Shown: positions 35,530-46,235, counted from the first letter of the stretch. The stretch: 64,000 nt of DNA from Anadara kagoshimensis (GCA_021292105.1 CM037874.1:58692539-58756538), one strand, 5' to 3'. Translations and numbers: made by a program. The notes: generated by a model not told the origin, from the sequence alone.

Positions 35530-38002
35530 TGTGTGTGTATGTGTGTGTGTGTGTGTATGTGTGTGCACACACTTCTGAAACTCTTGTTTAACTAAGGTTA
35601 TGTATTGTTTATATGATTTTCATTAAAATGATTGATTGATTGATTGAATACTGGATGGATGGATGGATGGATGGATGGATGGATGGATTGAATGCTGGAT
35701 GGATGGATGAATGAATTCATTGATTGAATGCTGGATGGATGGATGAATGAATTGATTGATTGAATGCTGGATGGATTGATTGATTGATTGATTAGGGTTT
35801 AAATCTCAGTCAAGTATCTGATCAAAATAGACATGTAAATATATTTTATATCAGCTTATATAATAAGTGTCGTAAAGTGACATCACATGATGTCACGGTA
35901 TAAAGAAGTAATTTTAGGGAGTATTTAACATGCTTCTGAGGAGTAATTTAACATGTTTATTTAGTATAATGTTTATTTATATTATTATCATTTTCTTGAT
36001 TATCAGCAATGTATAATTTAAGTTATCAATCTTTTATCAAACAAGCTCAAGAGGACTGTACTACTAGATACATGTATATACACAGGTAATAAACTAGACT
36101 ATGGTACCTGTAGCCAAGGTATACAGTACAGACCTGTCAAAAGTTTAACATTCAGCTAACTAAAAGAAGTCAATACGGACCGTCAATACTCTACTTCAAA
36201 TGGCCAAGATGTTGATAGATAATGGCCGTTTATCTACCGAGAGATAGATAGCAGCAGCTGCTGAACTATAGCAAACAAGGGGTCAGCAGAAGCCGCTGAT
36301 TTAACACATTATTTGTTAGCTTAGTGTTAAACTTTGGACAGGTCTGCACTGTATATGACCAGCTGTAACTTGGAGAAAAAATTATAGATAAAACTTGATT
36401 AGATGACCGACTATATTTATGAATTCTATAAGCTTCATGTCAACACAAATGTGGCAAATGACCAATAGTATTTTTGACTGATTAATGTGTTGATGTACAT
36501 TGGAGAAATTGCTGACCGTTCGGACAAGTTTCTGTTTTTGATTAGAACAAATTAGGTATTTGACCAAAAGGACTTTTTAAAAAAATTGATAAATTTATGA
36601 CTGATAACTTATAGTACTTTTGTATGTCCTGATCTAAATGGGGCAGATGACCAGTAGCATAAACAAAATCTTAAGTTAGGCTGGGCACTGTGACAATACA
36701 TATAAGGTGAATGACCATTAGTATTTTGATTACGTTTCCTCATTAAAATTGGAGTAATGACCACAAATAACATATACCAGTAGTAAAATAAAAACCAAGA
36801 CAAATGAATGTCAAAAGTTGTAGAACTAATAAACCCCTCCTCACCCCATCAACACCTAGACCCACCCCAAATATTAACATCTATGACATATGTATGTCAT
36901 GAATCCAATATATTAATATCTATGCAGTGATTTTGTTTCCCTTAAATTACTACCAAATAAAGGTAGTTTCCTCTAGGACAACATGACTAAACTTTCCAAT
37001 TTGACCACAAAAATTCACAAAAAAGTGATAATCTTTGCAATGAGGACCATAGTTATGTTGCCAGCAGGTCATGATGAAGTTGGCTAAATTTCAGAACATC
37101 ACATTTTACCAATTTTAAAGACAGATGGTAATTTTTATTAAAATGTAACAAAATAACTGTATTGAAAATTATATATATATAATGTATGCCCTCATACGTA
37201 CTCCACTCATTGAGTGCCTAGATGATTTAATGAATTAAGTTTAAAGTTTAAGTTTAAATATTTAGTGATTTTTCTATTTCGGCAAAAATTGTTAATGTAA
37301 CAAATTTGGAGCTGCAGTCTTGTTAAAATTTAAAGAAAATTGTGTAGCATATTATACAGTAATATATTTGAAATTAAAATCTTTATAAATTTTATTCATG
37401 TATAAATATGAATTAATTACCTGATCTGCTCCAAAAGGAGTTATATTTGACTTAAAAGTCCCAGCTCCGACAGCGACCACCATTAGTATGACGTAAATTA
37501 AACCAGAACAATTTTCTTCAAAAGCGGCTTCCATCTGACCATTACAGTTCTTTGAGACCCCTGGGCCAGGGTTATCTGGGTCAGTCATTTTACCACATAT
37601 TGGTGGTAAGGTAATATTTCTGTATGAAGAGTTTCCGTATGCCTCTAAATGTTCCTCGGAAATAACAGGAAAGAATGCATAACCAGCTATGTATATCAAC
37701 AAGGCTACTATCAGAGTTTTAAATCTACCAAGGCAAGTGTCTGCCACAAGTCCACCAAAAAATGAGGAAAAATAAGTAATTCCAAAGAAAAAGAACGAAG
37801 CATTCAAGGCATTATAAGATTCCCATAAGAATGGATAAGTATTCAGAAATAAAACTAGGTTTCCGGTCAAACTGTAAAAAGCTAGTCTTTCCAGAGCGAC
37901 GGTAGCCAACACTGAACCCTGGGCAACTTTCACTTTGAAAGAACTGTTCGTTTGATCAACATTTCGTCTAACTGACAAAAGTCGTGTCTGTTCATCTGCC
38001 AT
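25599..38002 (-). CDS. SLC15A4/PHT1-like peptide/histidine transporter, 8 exons, complete
   Basis: Proton-coupled oligopeptide transporter family (POT/SLC15). Vertebrate SLC15A4 exports histidine and peptides from endolysosomes. Exons on the minus strand: 38002-37421, 35093-34913, 33613-33490, 32594-32414, 31172-31032, 29144-28892, 26599-26504, 26056-25599. All junctions are GT-AG, phases agree, and they give 671 residues plus stop. The ATG is preceded in frame by TAA. The N-terminus has an acidic dileucine EQTRLL (4-9), a typical lysosomal sorting signal. Family signatures are [11 protein letters not shown] (83-93), [21 protein letters not shown] and [14 protein letters not shown]. The first Glu of the ExxER proton-coupling motif is Val35 (VALER, 35-39). 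A His cluster (HSHQH...HTH, 389-401) lies in the loop after helix 7. The SLC15A3 versus SLC15A4 relationship cannot be settled here. Confidence 0.93.
26340..26500. repeat. Short dispersed repeat ending in (AATC)n
   Basis: Ends in CAATCAATCAATCAATGAAT within intron 7. It includes GATGACATCTCAATGAAGG, a segment related to those at 28110 and 61620. Probably a SINE or LINE 3' end. Confidence 0.45.
26504..26599 (-). CDS. SLC15A4-like exon 7
   Basis: Residues 488-520. [21 protein letters not shown], the conserved helix 10 of the family. Short 96-nt exon. Confidence 0.93.
26688..26934. mobile_element. MITE, GGCCCC-terminus family, intronic copy
   Basis: Ends GGACCAAGTTCACAATCATT and the complement, with the same core as 50796-51052. 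Located in intron 6 of the transporter gene. Confidence 0.8.
26930..26998. mobile_element. Left half of a second adjoining MITE copy
   Basis: Directly after the full MITE, its first ~65 bp repeat (CACAATCATTCCTTAACTAA) and then stop. A truncated neighbour insertion. Confidence 0.6.
27338..27792. repeat. 84-bp tandem repeat, 5 units plus partial
   Basis: ATTAATATTGCAATGGACTA recurs every 84 bp (27338, 27421, 27505, 27589, 27673, 27757) in intron 6. As 84 is a multiple of three, one frame reads as 28-residue repeats, which is a by-product. Degenerate older units precede it from about 27180. Confidence 0.9.
28185..28365. repeat. Dispersed non-coding repeat
   Basis: Matches 22885-23095 and, more weakly, 39575-39715 (CACTTATG...TGTTGATGCTTTGC). 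In intron 6. Confidence 0.55.
28373..28854. mobile_element. MITE with ~150-bp terminal inverted repeats and TA target duplication
   Basis: The ends CTGTAGAAACCACTGTGGTT and its complement (ending CTGCAG) are flanked by TA on both sides (28371-28372, 28855-28856). The inverted repeats run inward past TTGTACCTAGTCGTAACAGG. The core contains a TGACGTTTTACGTCA palindrome. TA duplications point to a Tc1/mariner-type transposase in trans. Copies lie at 52226-52676 and a decayed one at 58430-58750. Confidence 0.85.
28892..29144 (-). CDS. SLC15A4-like exon 6
   Basis: Residues 404-488. [17 protein letters not shown] (helix 8), a cytosolic loop, helix 9 with AGILEMFRL, then the loop with DQTIG. Confidence 0.92.
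29660..29790 (-). repeat. tRNA-like B-box fragment, probable SINE remnant
   Basis: On the minus strand, GGGGTTCAATCCCC forms a B box/T-arm-like motif after GAGATAAGGTCA. A matching acceptor stem and A box are not convincing, so it is not called as a tRNA gene. Confidence 0.4.
30418..30606 (-). repeat. tRNA-derived SINE (Ser/Leu-type head)
   Basis: On the minus strand it starts with GGCCAAGTGGTCTGAGGC (A box), and a B-box-like GGTTTGAATCT lies ~55 nt further. A non-tRNA body follows. A more decayed copy is at 25150-25380. In intron 5 of the transporter. Confidence 0.6.
30758..30833. repeat. (GA)n microsatellite
   Basis: Nearly pure GA for about 75 bp, in intron 5. Confidence 0.95.
31032..31172 (-). 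CDS. SLC15A4-like exon 5
   Basis: Residues 357-403, 47 codons in phase 0 at both ends. Starts [10 protein letters not shown], the end of helix 7, then a luminal loop with NLTEENIT glycosylation sequons and the His cluster. Confidence 0.9.
31308..31484 (+). repeat. RT-family tails, one longer and one terminus-only
   Basis: 31308-31430 is a tail with an internal deletion (GTGTAGCTAGCTAAACAG then GTTTTTACTTT-like). 31446-31484 is a second, shorter terminus (ATTTGAACATGGACCAGTAT). Confidence 0.6.
31497..31969 (-). repeat. Older tRNA-derived SINE, interrupted
   Basis: 31497-31625 and 31921-31969 match parts of the SINE body and head. Its remaining head piece is at 32320-32334. A younger SINE of the same family split it. 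Confidence 0.6.
31970..32306 (-). mobile_element. tRNA-derived SINE with 13-bp target duplication, inserted in an older SINE
   Basis: On the minus strand it begins CCACTGTGGTAGCTCAGTTG (A box) and has a perfect B box GGTTCGAACCC about 50 nt downstream, giving an internal RNA polymerase III promoter. A ~250-bp unrelated body follows. The 13-bp TCTACCAAATGAG flanks it at 31957-31969 and 32307-32319. It needs a LINE partner for mobility. In intron 4 of the transporter. Confidence 0.85.
32414..32594 (-). CDS. SLC15A4-like exon 4
   Basis: Residues 296-356. [11 protein letters not shown] leads into helix 7 ([12 protein letters not shown]), the family's VKALVKIVP/ALIPYW region. Confidence 0.93.
33490..33613 (-). 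CDS. SLC15A4-like exon 3
   Basis: Residues 255-296, the basic cytosolic stretch ([12 protein letters not shown]) after helix 6. The donor is GTAAGT. Confidence 0.88.
33815..33862. repeat. Poly-T tracts
   Basis: T-rich stretch with G interruptions in intron 2. A shorter T run lies at about 33641-33654. Confidence 0.8.
34600..34905. repeat. Dispersed repeat related to 63340-63660
   Basis: Shares TCTCTTGAGAG, CAAATAC(T/C)CCCC, CTTGACCTT-like and GATTCCTATATACCCCC segments with the end of the window. In intron 2. Confidence 0.55.
34913..35093 (-). CDS. SLC15A4-like exon 2
   Basis: Residues 195-255. Begins VRGEGSRV, then [17 protein letters not shown] (second POT signature). Acceptor TTTTTACAAG, donor G|GTAATT, phase 1 at the end. 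Confidence 0.93.
35494..35805. repeat. (TG)n then (GGAT)n/(GATT)n microsatellites
   Basis: TG dinucleotides run to about 35572; GATT and GGAT tetranucleotides run from about 35625 to 35800. In intron 1. Confidence 0.9.
35810..37350. other. Intron 1 remainder, no feature seen
   Basis: AT-rich intronic sequence with no recognised repeat or ORF of merit. Confidence 0.5.
37421..38002 (-). CDS. SLC15A4-like exon 1
   Basis: Residues 1-194. Dileucine motif, helix 1 with the altered ExxER motif, the GGLVAD signature, a glycosylatable loop (NSS, NIT) and the [12 protein letters not shown] helix. The donor is CAG|GTAATT, phase 0. Confidence 0.93.
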
Positions 38003-38039
38003 TTTTTAAATTTTAAAAAACCACAAAATTAAAATTTCA

Positions 38040-39112
38040 TTAACCGATTATGCACAATAACTTTGTGATACTCAGCTTAAGAGAAGTGGAAACTCCAGTT
38101 ATATAGCCACCCTCTATGTACAATGTTTACTTCGTCCACCATTTTGTCTGTTTTGATCATGTGACCTATGACAAAGTCACATGTCAATGTGTAATCTCTT
38201 ACTCACAATACAATATAAAATTCTTTAACATTTAAATTGAATTTTAAATATAAACTATCTCTTACTTACAATTCAATAAAATACGCTAACACATTGAATA
38301 TGGATTAAAAGGTTAAAACACAACAAAATTATTCAAAGCCAACCCGGATTTCCCACATGTAAAGTATAATATGGCATGTATTTTACAATTTGGGACAGAC
38401 TGGACTGAGATTAAAGTGGGTATCATCAAAGGAAGAATTCCCTTAATTTTTTGTATGATATAATTTTTGAATTTTCGTGGCACTAGATATTTTTTTGTAA
38501 TCATGTTTGAAAAGTCTTTAATATTCCATTATATTAAGTTTACTGGGCAAACTGACAGTTTTTGGTGCGAATGTTGACCATTTAATTATCTAAAATAAAG
38601 TTTACAAATCATTGGGCAAAAGATCAATCGAGCACACGGGGCCTTTCAAGTTTCTAATTTGGGGTTTTGGTTTAATTTATAACCGAGGTCCTCTAGCTAC
38701 AATTTATTTTCCGCCTAAAAACGCGTTACCCAGGCGTGCGATAATTCATATTCTAACTTGGCTACCAACGACTCAAGTATAAGTTTATATGTATCCTTTA
38801 ATTATCATAGTTTTGAGACATATAGTTCAGTTGCACAAGGGGACAGTTTCATGATAACCTTTAAAACATACCCATATATATCTTACTTAATGGGTAATTA
38901 TGATGAAACTGGCCCCTGTGTTCATGTACATTGTTCATAATAAACAATATGCGCCTAAATTCACACAAAAACGTATTGCGGGATCATGTCTTTTTATGAC
39001 CTGTTGTATTTTGAATCATTATTGACCTTAGACTATGAAACCGATGACGGTACTTGCGCATTTATAGAAGATAAATTGCTCGTAAAAGACCCCAGCCATG
39101 AATTGTCCACTG

Positions 39113-39166
<54 letters not shown>

Positions 39167-40026
39167 CCTTTCCTCATTGATTGGTAAACCTTATTATTAT
39201 TTTTTTTCAGTCCTCACAACAAACACTGTTTTGAGGACCTAAATTGCACAATTTCACATATTTCCAAAAAATGTGAAAGCACCGGTTGTATGCAAAATAA
39301 ATTGGGTGGTTGACGACTGTATTAATTACTATGTATCTAAATGATAAGCCTTGATATTGAACTGTTTTAAACCTGCATACATTTGCAATCCAACGTTACG
39401 TATTACCTCAGATCTTTAACTCCTACGACAAATCTAAATATCACTGACTTCTACTCCTACGACAAGCCCAAAAATTAACTTCTACTCCTACTACAAGTCC
39501 AAAGATTAACTTGTAGACAACGACGTAAATATTGAAGAAGCACATTCAGTGCATTAAAATCCCTCGCAAGTATGTGCTTTTTGTGATATGCACTTATGAA
39601 GCCATACTCTCTGCAAAATGAGCAATAGCAACTCGTTTCAATGATGTCGCATCTCCTATTAATGTTGATGCTTTGCCCCAAGTTTCGTAGAATGGTACTT
39701 CTTGGTTTGATTACCATGGCGATGGGATCTAGGAAAGTGGATAATTATAAAGTATCAGTTTTAATCGAAGGTACCGCGTTACCCTAGACTGTCTATGGTT
39801 GACTCAACAGGCCTGCTGTAGCAATTAAAATATTCATACTTTCAACATGGATACCCTGACACAGCAGATATGTACAACGTGTTGTATTAAGACCCTAAAT
39901 AATTAACACAATTTTTGATCGATTGGTAAGCTATAGCCATTCAAAAACATACACCAAAGAGACTTAAAACGAACTCACTTCCAGCAAAATCAACCAATAG
40001 CATGAAAGAATAAAATTCAATAAAAC

Positions 40027-40058
<32 letters not shown>

Positions 40059-41040
40059 AGCAAAAACTTCTGACTTTGCACAAAAAGTTAATTGAATAAC
40101 AAAATCATAATCAACGACGTGGTTATATAAAAAAATTGGACAGGTATGGACCAATTGATACCAGATTTCGGGTACAAACCTGATATCGGTAATGTTCCCA
40201 ATCATTGGACATTGTACCCAAACAATAAAAAGGGAAAATAGTACTAACTTGCAAAACAATATGGTTAAATAAAAAACTTAGTTTCGTTTTTGAAGTTACA
40301 TTCTCTAGTAGGGCCGCGAAAACCCTCGACGCGTACCCAGATTAAGTGTGGGTTACAATAACACAACAATGTAACATTGGACAATTTATCAGGAATACAC
40401 CCGATAGCCAGATACCAGGGATAAATTCGGAATGGGGTTTTTGAATCCCGTGAACCTGTTAGATGCACATCCAATCAGTGCTTCCAAACTCCGTATACTG
40501 TCTCGTAGAACACAATAGTTCTTAGTTTGTTGCATATATTGTCTAATGCCGAAAATGCCATTCATTATTTTTTTTGACTACCGTTGTATATATCCCAAGC
40601 TGAATTACGTCATGATAATACTGAATTAAGACTTAAAATTAATTTTCAATTAAAATTGCAAAATACCTATATATCGGTGTTATCGTTTAGCCATCTAAAA
40701 CTTTCTCCTATATAATACCTTACGTCATGTTGTTGTGGCGATTATAGCTGTATCTTTTGAAGTTTTAAAGATATCAAATCGTGTAATTAAATCGGAAATA
40801 CTTCGGTAGTTTTCAGGATAAATTAATCTTTATAGATAAAACAATGTTTTAAAATTAACGGTTGTTAATTAGTAGCAAGTGTACATAAACGGGTTGTTGT
40901 GCCGATAAAGTTGAAGGCGTACAAATGTTTGTCTTTATCGGTTAGTTTGAGCAGCATCGGTATTTTACCTAAAGCCACCCAATGTGTCCGGATGACAAAT
41001 GACACCGTAACTAAACAGTCATCCCACGATCATGATAACC
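38040..41040. other. Intergenic region between divergent transporter and chitin-binding genes
   Basis: It holds a 49-bp poly-A at 39115-39163, a 30-bp poly-A at 40028-40057 and a dispersed repeat at about 39575-39715. Promoters of both flanking genes should lie at its ends. No gene is supported. Confidence 0.6.
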
Positions 41041-41046
41041 CACGGT

Positions 41047-41053
41047 ATATATA
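41047..41053 (+). promoter_or_regulatory. TATA box of the chitin-binding protein gene
   Basis: TATATAA lies ~105 nt before the start codon, so transcription would begin near 41077 with a ~75-nt leader. Confidence 0.55.
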
Positions 41054-41153
41054 ACCTCCGTCTTAAGGTGTCACGCCACACGGGCATTAACCGGTCTGGA
41101 CGAACACCTTGACCACGAAACACTCAAAGAATCTCAGATTTAGATCTATCAAG

Positions 41154-41196
41154 ATGAACACTATTTTTGGACTTTGTGTTTTACTTTCTGTGTATG
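41154..41196 (+). CDS. Chitin-binding protein exon 1 (signal peptide)
   Basis: Starts AAGATGAAC and encodes a 14-residue hydrophobic leader. Donor G|GTAAGT. Confidence 0.8.
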
Positions 41197-44100
41197 GTAA
41201 GTATTGAAAGATTTAAATTATATTAATTTTATTTTAGTTTTACTTTCGAATTTTGTTTAAAATCATTTATTAGTTAAATTGTTGGTAAAACAAAACAAAA
41301 AACAAATGCATGCACTTTTTGAATGCATTGCTACCGATTGTACATAGTACTTAGAACGCCTTGTAGGCAATTTGCATTAAAGATTTTAAATGTTTTTTTT
41401 TTTTTTATAAAAAAGGAAAAATGAAAATTGTAAATGCAAACCTTTTAATTTCGCTTTAGATTTTTTGAACGAAGCCTGCAAGTAAAAAAGCTATTATGAT
41501 TTTGTTTACAATATGTAACAGTGCTAGTCTTTTTATGTGAACATTGTTTCGTGTTATTTTCGCATGTTCGCATGCAGCATAGTGGAACCTGCTATAGCAA
41601 CCACATCTACATAATTACAAGCTGGGCGTGGTTCCCATTACTTCCAAATCTGATTGGTCAGTCAGACGCGATATGACTTCAATTAGAATTTATACAATTT
41701 GTTTTCCGTCATATCTAAAATTGAAAAAAAACATAAATAAAGATCACAAACAAAACCCCTTTGCTTTATATTTTAATGAAAAAAGAAACGTCATATAAAG
41801 ATAAACTGTCTTTAGATTCCACATTTCTTAGGTCCCATAGGTGGTCTTACTATGTAATATTGCTTTTTCACGTACAAATTCACGCGGCTATCTTCTTTTA
41901 GTATTTCTCTGTTGCCAATAGCAACAAAAATGGTTATAAGGGTTCATACAATCAGTTTTTATCAGCAAAAATATACAGCGCAGTTCCTATTTGTAAAACT
42001 TTTTTGATTTCAAACCTATACAATTATGTATCATAGCTTCTATATGGAAATGTTATTCTATAAGACACATTGGGTTCTAAAGCGTTGGCTTACGGACCAA
42101 TGTACTCTCGTCGTCATTGACCAATGTACTCTCGTCGTCTTGGACCAATGCACCTCTCGTCATCTTGGACCAATGCACCTCTCGTCGTCTTGGACCATTT
42201 ACTCGTCGTCGTCTTGGACCAATGCACCTCTCTCGTCTTGGACCAATGTACTCTCGTCGTTCCTGGACCATGCACCTCTCGTAGTCTTGGACCAATGCAC
42301 CTCTCGTCGTCTTGGACCAATGTACTCTCGTCGTCTTGGACCAATGCACCTCTCGTCGTCTTGGACCAATGTACTCTCGTCGTTCTGGACCAATGCACCT
42401 CTCGTCGTCCTGGACCAATGCACCTCTCGTCGTCTTGGACCAATGCACCTCTCGTCGTCTTGGACCAATGCACCTCTCGTCGTCTTGGACCAATGTACCT
42501 TTCGTCGTCTTGGACAAATGTACCTAATCGTCTTGTTTAGATTCACACTCGGAATACTAGTGTGAGAAAGCTTTTCCATTTGCTTGCCAAAAATCTGTAG
42601 TTTATTCTGCGTACTCCAGTTTTCTCCAAACACGAACCGATGGCCCAATATAAGCAAAGACATTGACTAATGCATAAAACATCGTTAGTTTCAAAATTGC
42701 TTTAGAATCTTTGATAATGATGGCTGCTAAATTGGTAATGATGTTTCGATCTAAAAAGCACCGTCTTGCCGATCACAATTCCTTTCACCGTTTGTAAATT
42801 AAGTATTTATTTTCTGTTTTTTTTTCAGTATCATACACAACTGCTATGAACTGTACTGGAAGGCCAGACGGTGTTATGAGAAGGGATGTAAATCATTTGC
42901 TCGGTGTGCTAGTGGTGTAACAAACTATTGTCGCATGTGATCCAGGGATGGTGTTTAACAACGCTACAAACAACTGTGATGAGTAAGTAGCTTTTGATTA
43001 AGTACGCATGCTCAAGCAAGCGCCTATTAAGCGGCTGTGAATTTTAAAATTTGATATATTTGAATTTTGTTAAACTTTGCAGTGTTTAGGAAAGTAACCT
43101 CGAGTTATACCAATGGATTCGAATTTAGAAAACAACTGAGTTATACCAATATACTTGAATTAACAAGATTTTCATTGGTTAGATAAGTAAAAATTGTGAT
43201 TATGTTAATGGCTTAAAAATACAGAGAACAGATGATAGATATATTAATTTTAATAAAAGAAAAACCGAATGCAATTAGAACTGACAATTGTATAAGTTGT
43301 ATAATATTTTCTCAAAGATGAAATTGGTAACTTAAAATTTAATATACAGCTATTGTCGACTGGAGAAAGCATGTATTTGGCAATAGACTCTGTAACTTGC
43401 AACACTTTTATAGACAAACGTATATATATGAACAATCATTGAGGCCACTGAATTTCCCAACTTTAGACGGGTACATGTATATGCTTGACAATTAGTCTGG
43501 AAACAAATTAATGCGATTAAGAAAAAAATAAAGGACATACTAACATACGTTTTGAGACCACTGATTGTTAATTCACGACAATGGTCTGGCATTTGTTATG
43601 ATACATGTTTGATTCTTCATTGTAGTCCCTCAAAGGTTGGACCACCATGTGGAACCACCGGGGTTAAGGACTGTACTGCTATTAAGGACGGTAAATACGC
43701 TGATACTGACAGGGGATGTACTTCATATTATACTTGCAGCGGAGAAAATTTCCTCAGCCATCAATTCTGTCCAGGAGGTAAGACGAGATTATTTACTGGC
43801 TATGAACATGAATTAAGCATTGCAGGTCACTATTCTTTAGGTTTGTTGGTTGATTGTTGCTTAACGTCGCATTATCAATTTTCAGCTATTCGCGACGAGA
43901 ACTATTTTATTAATCTCTATGGATTAATCTATGAGCAATTATACTGAAACTGGGTGAACCAGTAAAGGCCAACGACAAGGAAAAGTCACTTTCCCACATG
44001 TGGTCTGAGAGGGGCTCGAACTCACAGCGGTGAGAACTATTCTTTAGGGCAACACTTATTATGTTGAGACGATATGGCAGCAGTCCTATGCTGCTTTGAA

Positions 44101-46186
44101 AAAAAGAATTGTAATTGAATTTTTCGAATTAAAATTGTCGGGAAGGGGGAAATCACATTATGTTTAAGATATGGAAATCCTAATACTGAATACAGTACAA
44201 GTCACGGGTCATTAGAACGAACTGCCTTGTTAAGACAACATTGTACAGTACAAGTCACAAGTCATTAGAACGAACTGCCTTGTTAAGACAACATTGTACA
44301 GTACAAGTCACAGGTCATTAGAACGAACTGCTGTGTTAGACAACATTGTACAGTACAAGTCACAGGTCATTAGAACGAACTGCCTTGTTAAGACAACATT
44401 GTACAGTACAAGTCACAGGTTCATTAGACCGAACTGCCTTGTTAAGACAACATTGTACAGTACAAGTCACAGGTCATTAGAACGAACTGCCTTGTTAAGA
44501 CAACATTGTACAGTACAAGTCACAGGTCATTAGAACGAACTGCCTTGTTAAGACAACATTGTACAGTACAAGTCACAGGTCATTAGAACGAACTGCCTTG
44601 TTAAGACAACATTGTACAGTACAAGGTCACAGGTCATTAGAACGAACTGCCTTGTTAAGACAACATTGTACAGTACAAGTCACAGGTCATTAGAACGAAA
44701 CTGCCTTGTTAAGACAACATTATACAGTACAAGTCACAGGTCATTAGAACGAACTGCCTTGTTAAGACAACATTGTACAGTACAAGTCACAGGTCATTAG
44801 AACGAACTGCCTTGTTAAGACAACATTATACAGTACAAGTCACAGGTCATTAGAACGAACTGCCTTGTTAAGACAACATTGTACTGTGGTGTTAAGACAA
44901 CATTGTACTGTGGTGTCTGGTTTTGAAACGTGGGCGCAACTATTTTTTTTGCATCAAAATGGAAAAGGGAAATGACTTAACGCATAAGTCGCTAGCCTTT
45001 AGGACAAGACCAGACATCTGAGGCAACACGAGAAGCATATCTGTTATTTGAATGAACTGTATAATCTAGTAAAGAATATCATTCTGACCTACTGAAGTTT
45101 GTCAACAATGGGCAATGTCCGATGGATGATATGACCGTCTAGTCGTCCACTGGAGTTTGTCAACAATGGGTAATGCCCGATAGATGATATGACCGTCTAG
45201 TCGTCCAGTCAACTCCAGGGGTCAATGCATTAAGAAATTTAAAGGATTGGATTAAAATGGGACTCATAAGCAATCTTGGCTGATCAGAACTCCCTCAAAT
45301 CGCAAAATGATCATTTTTAAATTAATATTGGCGGCATGGTATTTTACAAACTAGTGAAACACCATTACTCAACTCAACTGTGTTTGTCATTATGATTTTA
45401 TAAGTATGTTGGATAAACAATGTTTCTGTTTATTAGATATTTTGTACTGTTCCTAAATATGACAATAACGTTTGAAACTTTCATGGACTTGGTTTTCAAT
45501 ACGTGTCGGGTACTTACCCCGGCCGGAATCAGTTCCTTGGCGGAAGTTCAAATGTTTAATTTGTCAATTTTCAAGGTATTCACGTTGGTTTGGAATTGTG
45601 CTTTAGAAATTGATTGGTATACTTGTTTATTGATTCCTCCTGTGTGTTAAAATGGCGAATGAAACGCAAAGAAGCTTGTCCCGTCCTTCAAGTACTTGAA
45701 TGAATGTGACACACAAATCGATCCCGTGACATGTTACTTATTGGATAATAACGGATATTAAATAACACATGCATCTAAATTTGTACTCCGGCATGATTCA
45801 GCAATTTATATCAAACGATCTTAAGAAGTACCTTTTTCCGCACCTCCTGTTTAGCTAGCTTCACGCGACATGTGTGTAATCTAAATTGATAACAGAAGGG
45901 ACATGGAACAATTGGACCTCAAATATATTCAGGATAATTTCGGAGACATCATGGTATGAACAATATTGTTGTTCCGGCCATTGTACCCGTTGTACAACGT
46001 TTGAGGGTCTTTGATAATCCTAGGCTTGCAAGATACCAGTTTTAGAACCATAACGGCAATGTTTTTGTAACATGCACCTGTATAAATTATTGTGTTTGTA
46101 TTTCAGGTACTGTATTTAATGAAGCTGTACAAAGCTGTGACTGGAAGGCTAATGTAGCCCCACCATGTGGAACCAAAACAGCATAA
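41154..46186 (+). CDS. Small secreted protein with two chitin-binding type-2 (peritrophin-A) domains, 4 exons
   Basis: Exons 41154-41196, 42829-42982, 43626-43777 and 46107-46186 have GT-AG borders and compatible phases (429 nt, 142 residues). Exon 1 is a signal peptide (MNTIFGLCVLLSVYG). Cysteine spacing gives two CBM14 domains: C-11-C-5-C-9-C-12-C-9-C, then C-14-C-5-C-10-C-12-C-9-C. They share one Cys-Gly-Thr junction in exon 3. Such proteins bind chitin in shell, cuticle or gut linings. Exon 2 does not read in one frame: one base appears missing near 42874 and one extra in the AAA near 42922, which cancel out. That means assembly errors, or a mutated allele or pseudogene. TAA at 46184-46186; ATTAAA at 46236. 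Confidence 0.78.
42097..42532. repeat. ~25-bp minisatellite in intron 1
   Basis: About 18 units of CACCTCTCGTCGTCTTGGAC with 24-25 bp period. Long open frames in several registers on both strands are artefacts of the repeat. Confidence 0.95.
42829..42982 (+). CDS. Chitin-binding protein exon 2, two indels
   Basis: Acceptor TTTTTTTTTCAG, donor GTAAGT. Carries five cysteines of domain 1 (NCTGRPDG, GCKSFARC, VACDPGMVF, NNC), but in three successive frames. Confidence 0.75.
43626..43777 (+). CDS. Chitin-binding protein exon 3
   Basis: In one frame from DPSKVGPPCGT to HQFCPGG. Contains the last Cys of domain 1 and four of domain 2. Acceptor TTCATTGTAG, donor G|GTAAGA. Confidence 0.85.
43843..44045 (-). 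repeat. Probable tRNA-derived SINE fragment in intron 3
   Basis: On the minus strand, a B-box-like GAGTTCGAGCCCC and a body ending in the TTAACGTCGCATT segment typical of SINE bodies. The A box is not clear. Confidence 0.4.
44192..44884. repeat. 53-bp minisatellite, 13 units, intron 3
   Basis: The unit holds ACAGTACAAGTCACAGGTCA and CTGCCTTGTTAAGACAACAT. Thirteen units with rare 1-bp indels, followed by a short different motif repeated twice (GTACTGTGGTGT). Confidence 0.95.
45091..45206. repeat. 58-bp tandem duplication
   Basis: Two units (45091-45148, 45149-45206), both ending ACCGTCTAGTCGTCC, with few differences. In intron 3. Confidence 0.9.
45515..45637 (+). repeat. Diverged RT-family tail
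   Basis: Recognisable from GGCGGAAGTTCA through AATTTGTCAATTTT to a GATTGGTATACTTG terminus. In intron 3. Confidence 0.5.
45838..46040 (-). repeat. RT-family tail plus RT C-terminal remnant
   Basis: CACCTCCTGTTTAGCTAGCT, then the GGACATGGAAC segment, then the RT-end CCTAGGCTTGCAA segment. In intron 3, just before exon 4. Confidence 0.65.
46107..46186 (+). CDS. Chitin-binding protein exon 4 with stop
   Basis: Encodes GTVFNEAVQSCDWKANVAPP, the CGT motif and the stop. Acceptor TGTATTTCAG. Phase agrees with exon 3. Confidence 0.8.
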
Positions 46187-46235
46187 GACGTAAAGAAAGT
46201 AAACAATGTGAAATGATTGTGTGACAAAAACTGTG

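Noticed and set aside
38986-39180. Retroposed gene copy ending in a 49-bp poly-A
   Set aside because: No AATAAA before the tract, no target duplication found and no recognisable parent; poly-A tracts are common here.
42026-42663. Repeat-protein genes on both strands
   Set aside because: Several overlapping frames arise from the 25-bp minisatellite within intron 1 of the chitin-binding gene.
44294-44800. Short repeat ORFs
   Set aside because: 53-bp minisatellite in intron 3 of the chitin-binding gene; frames shift between units.
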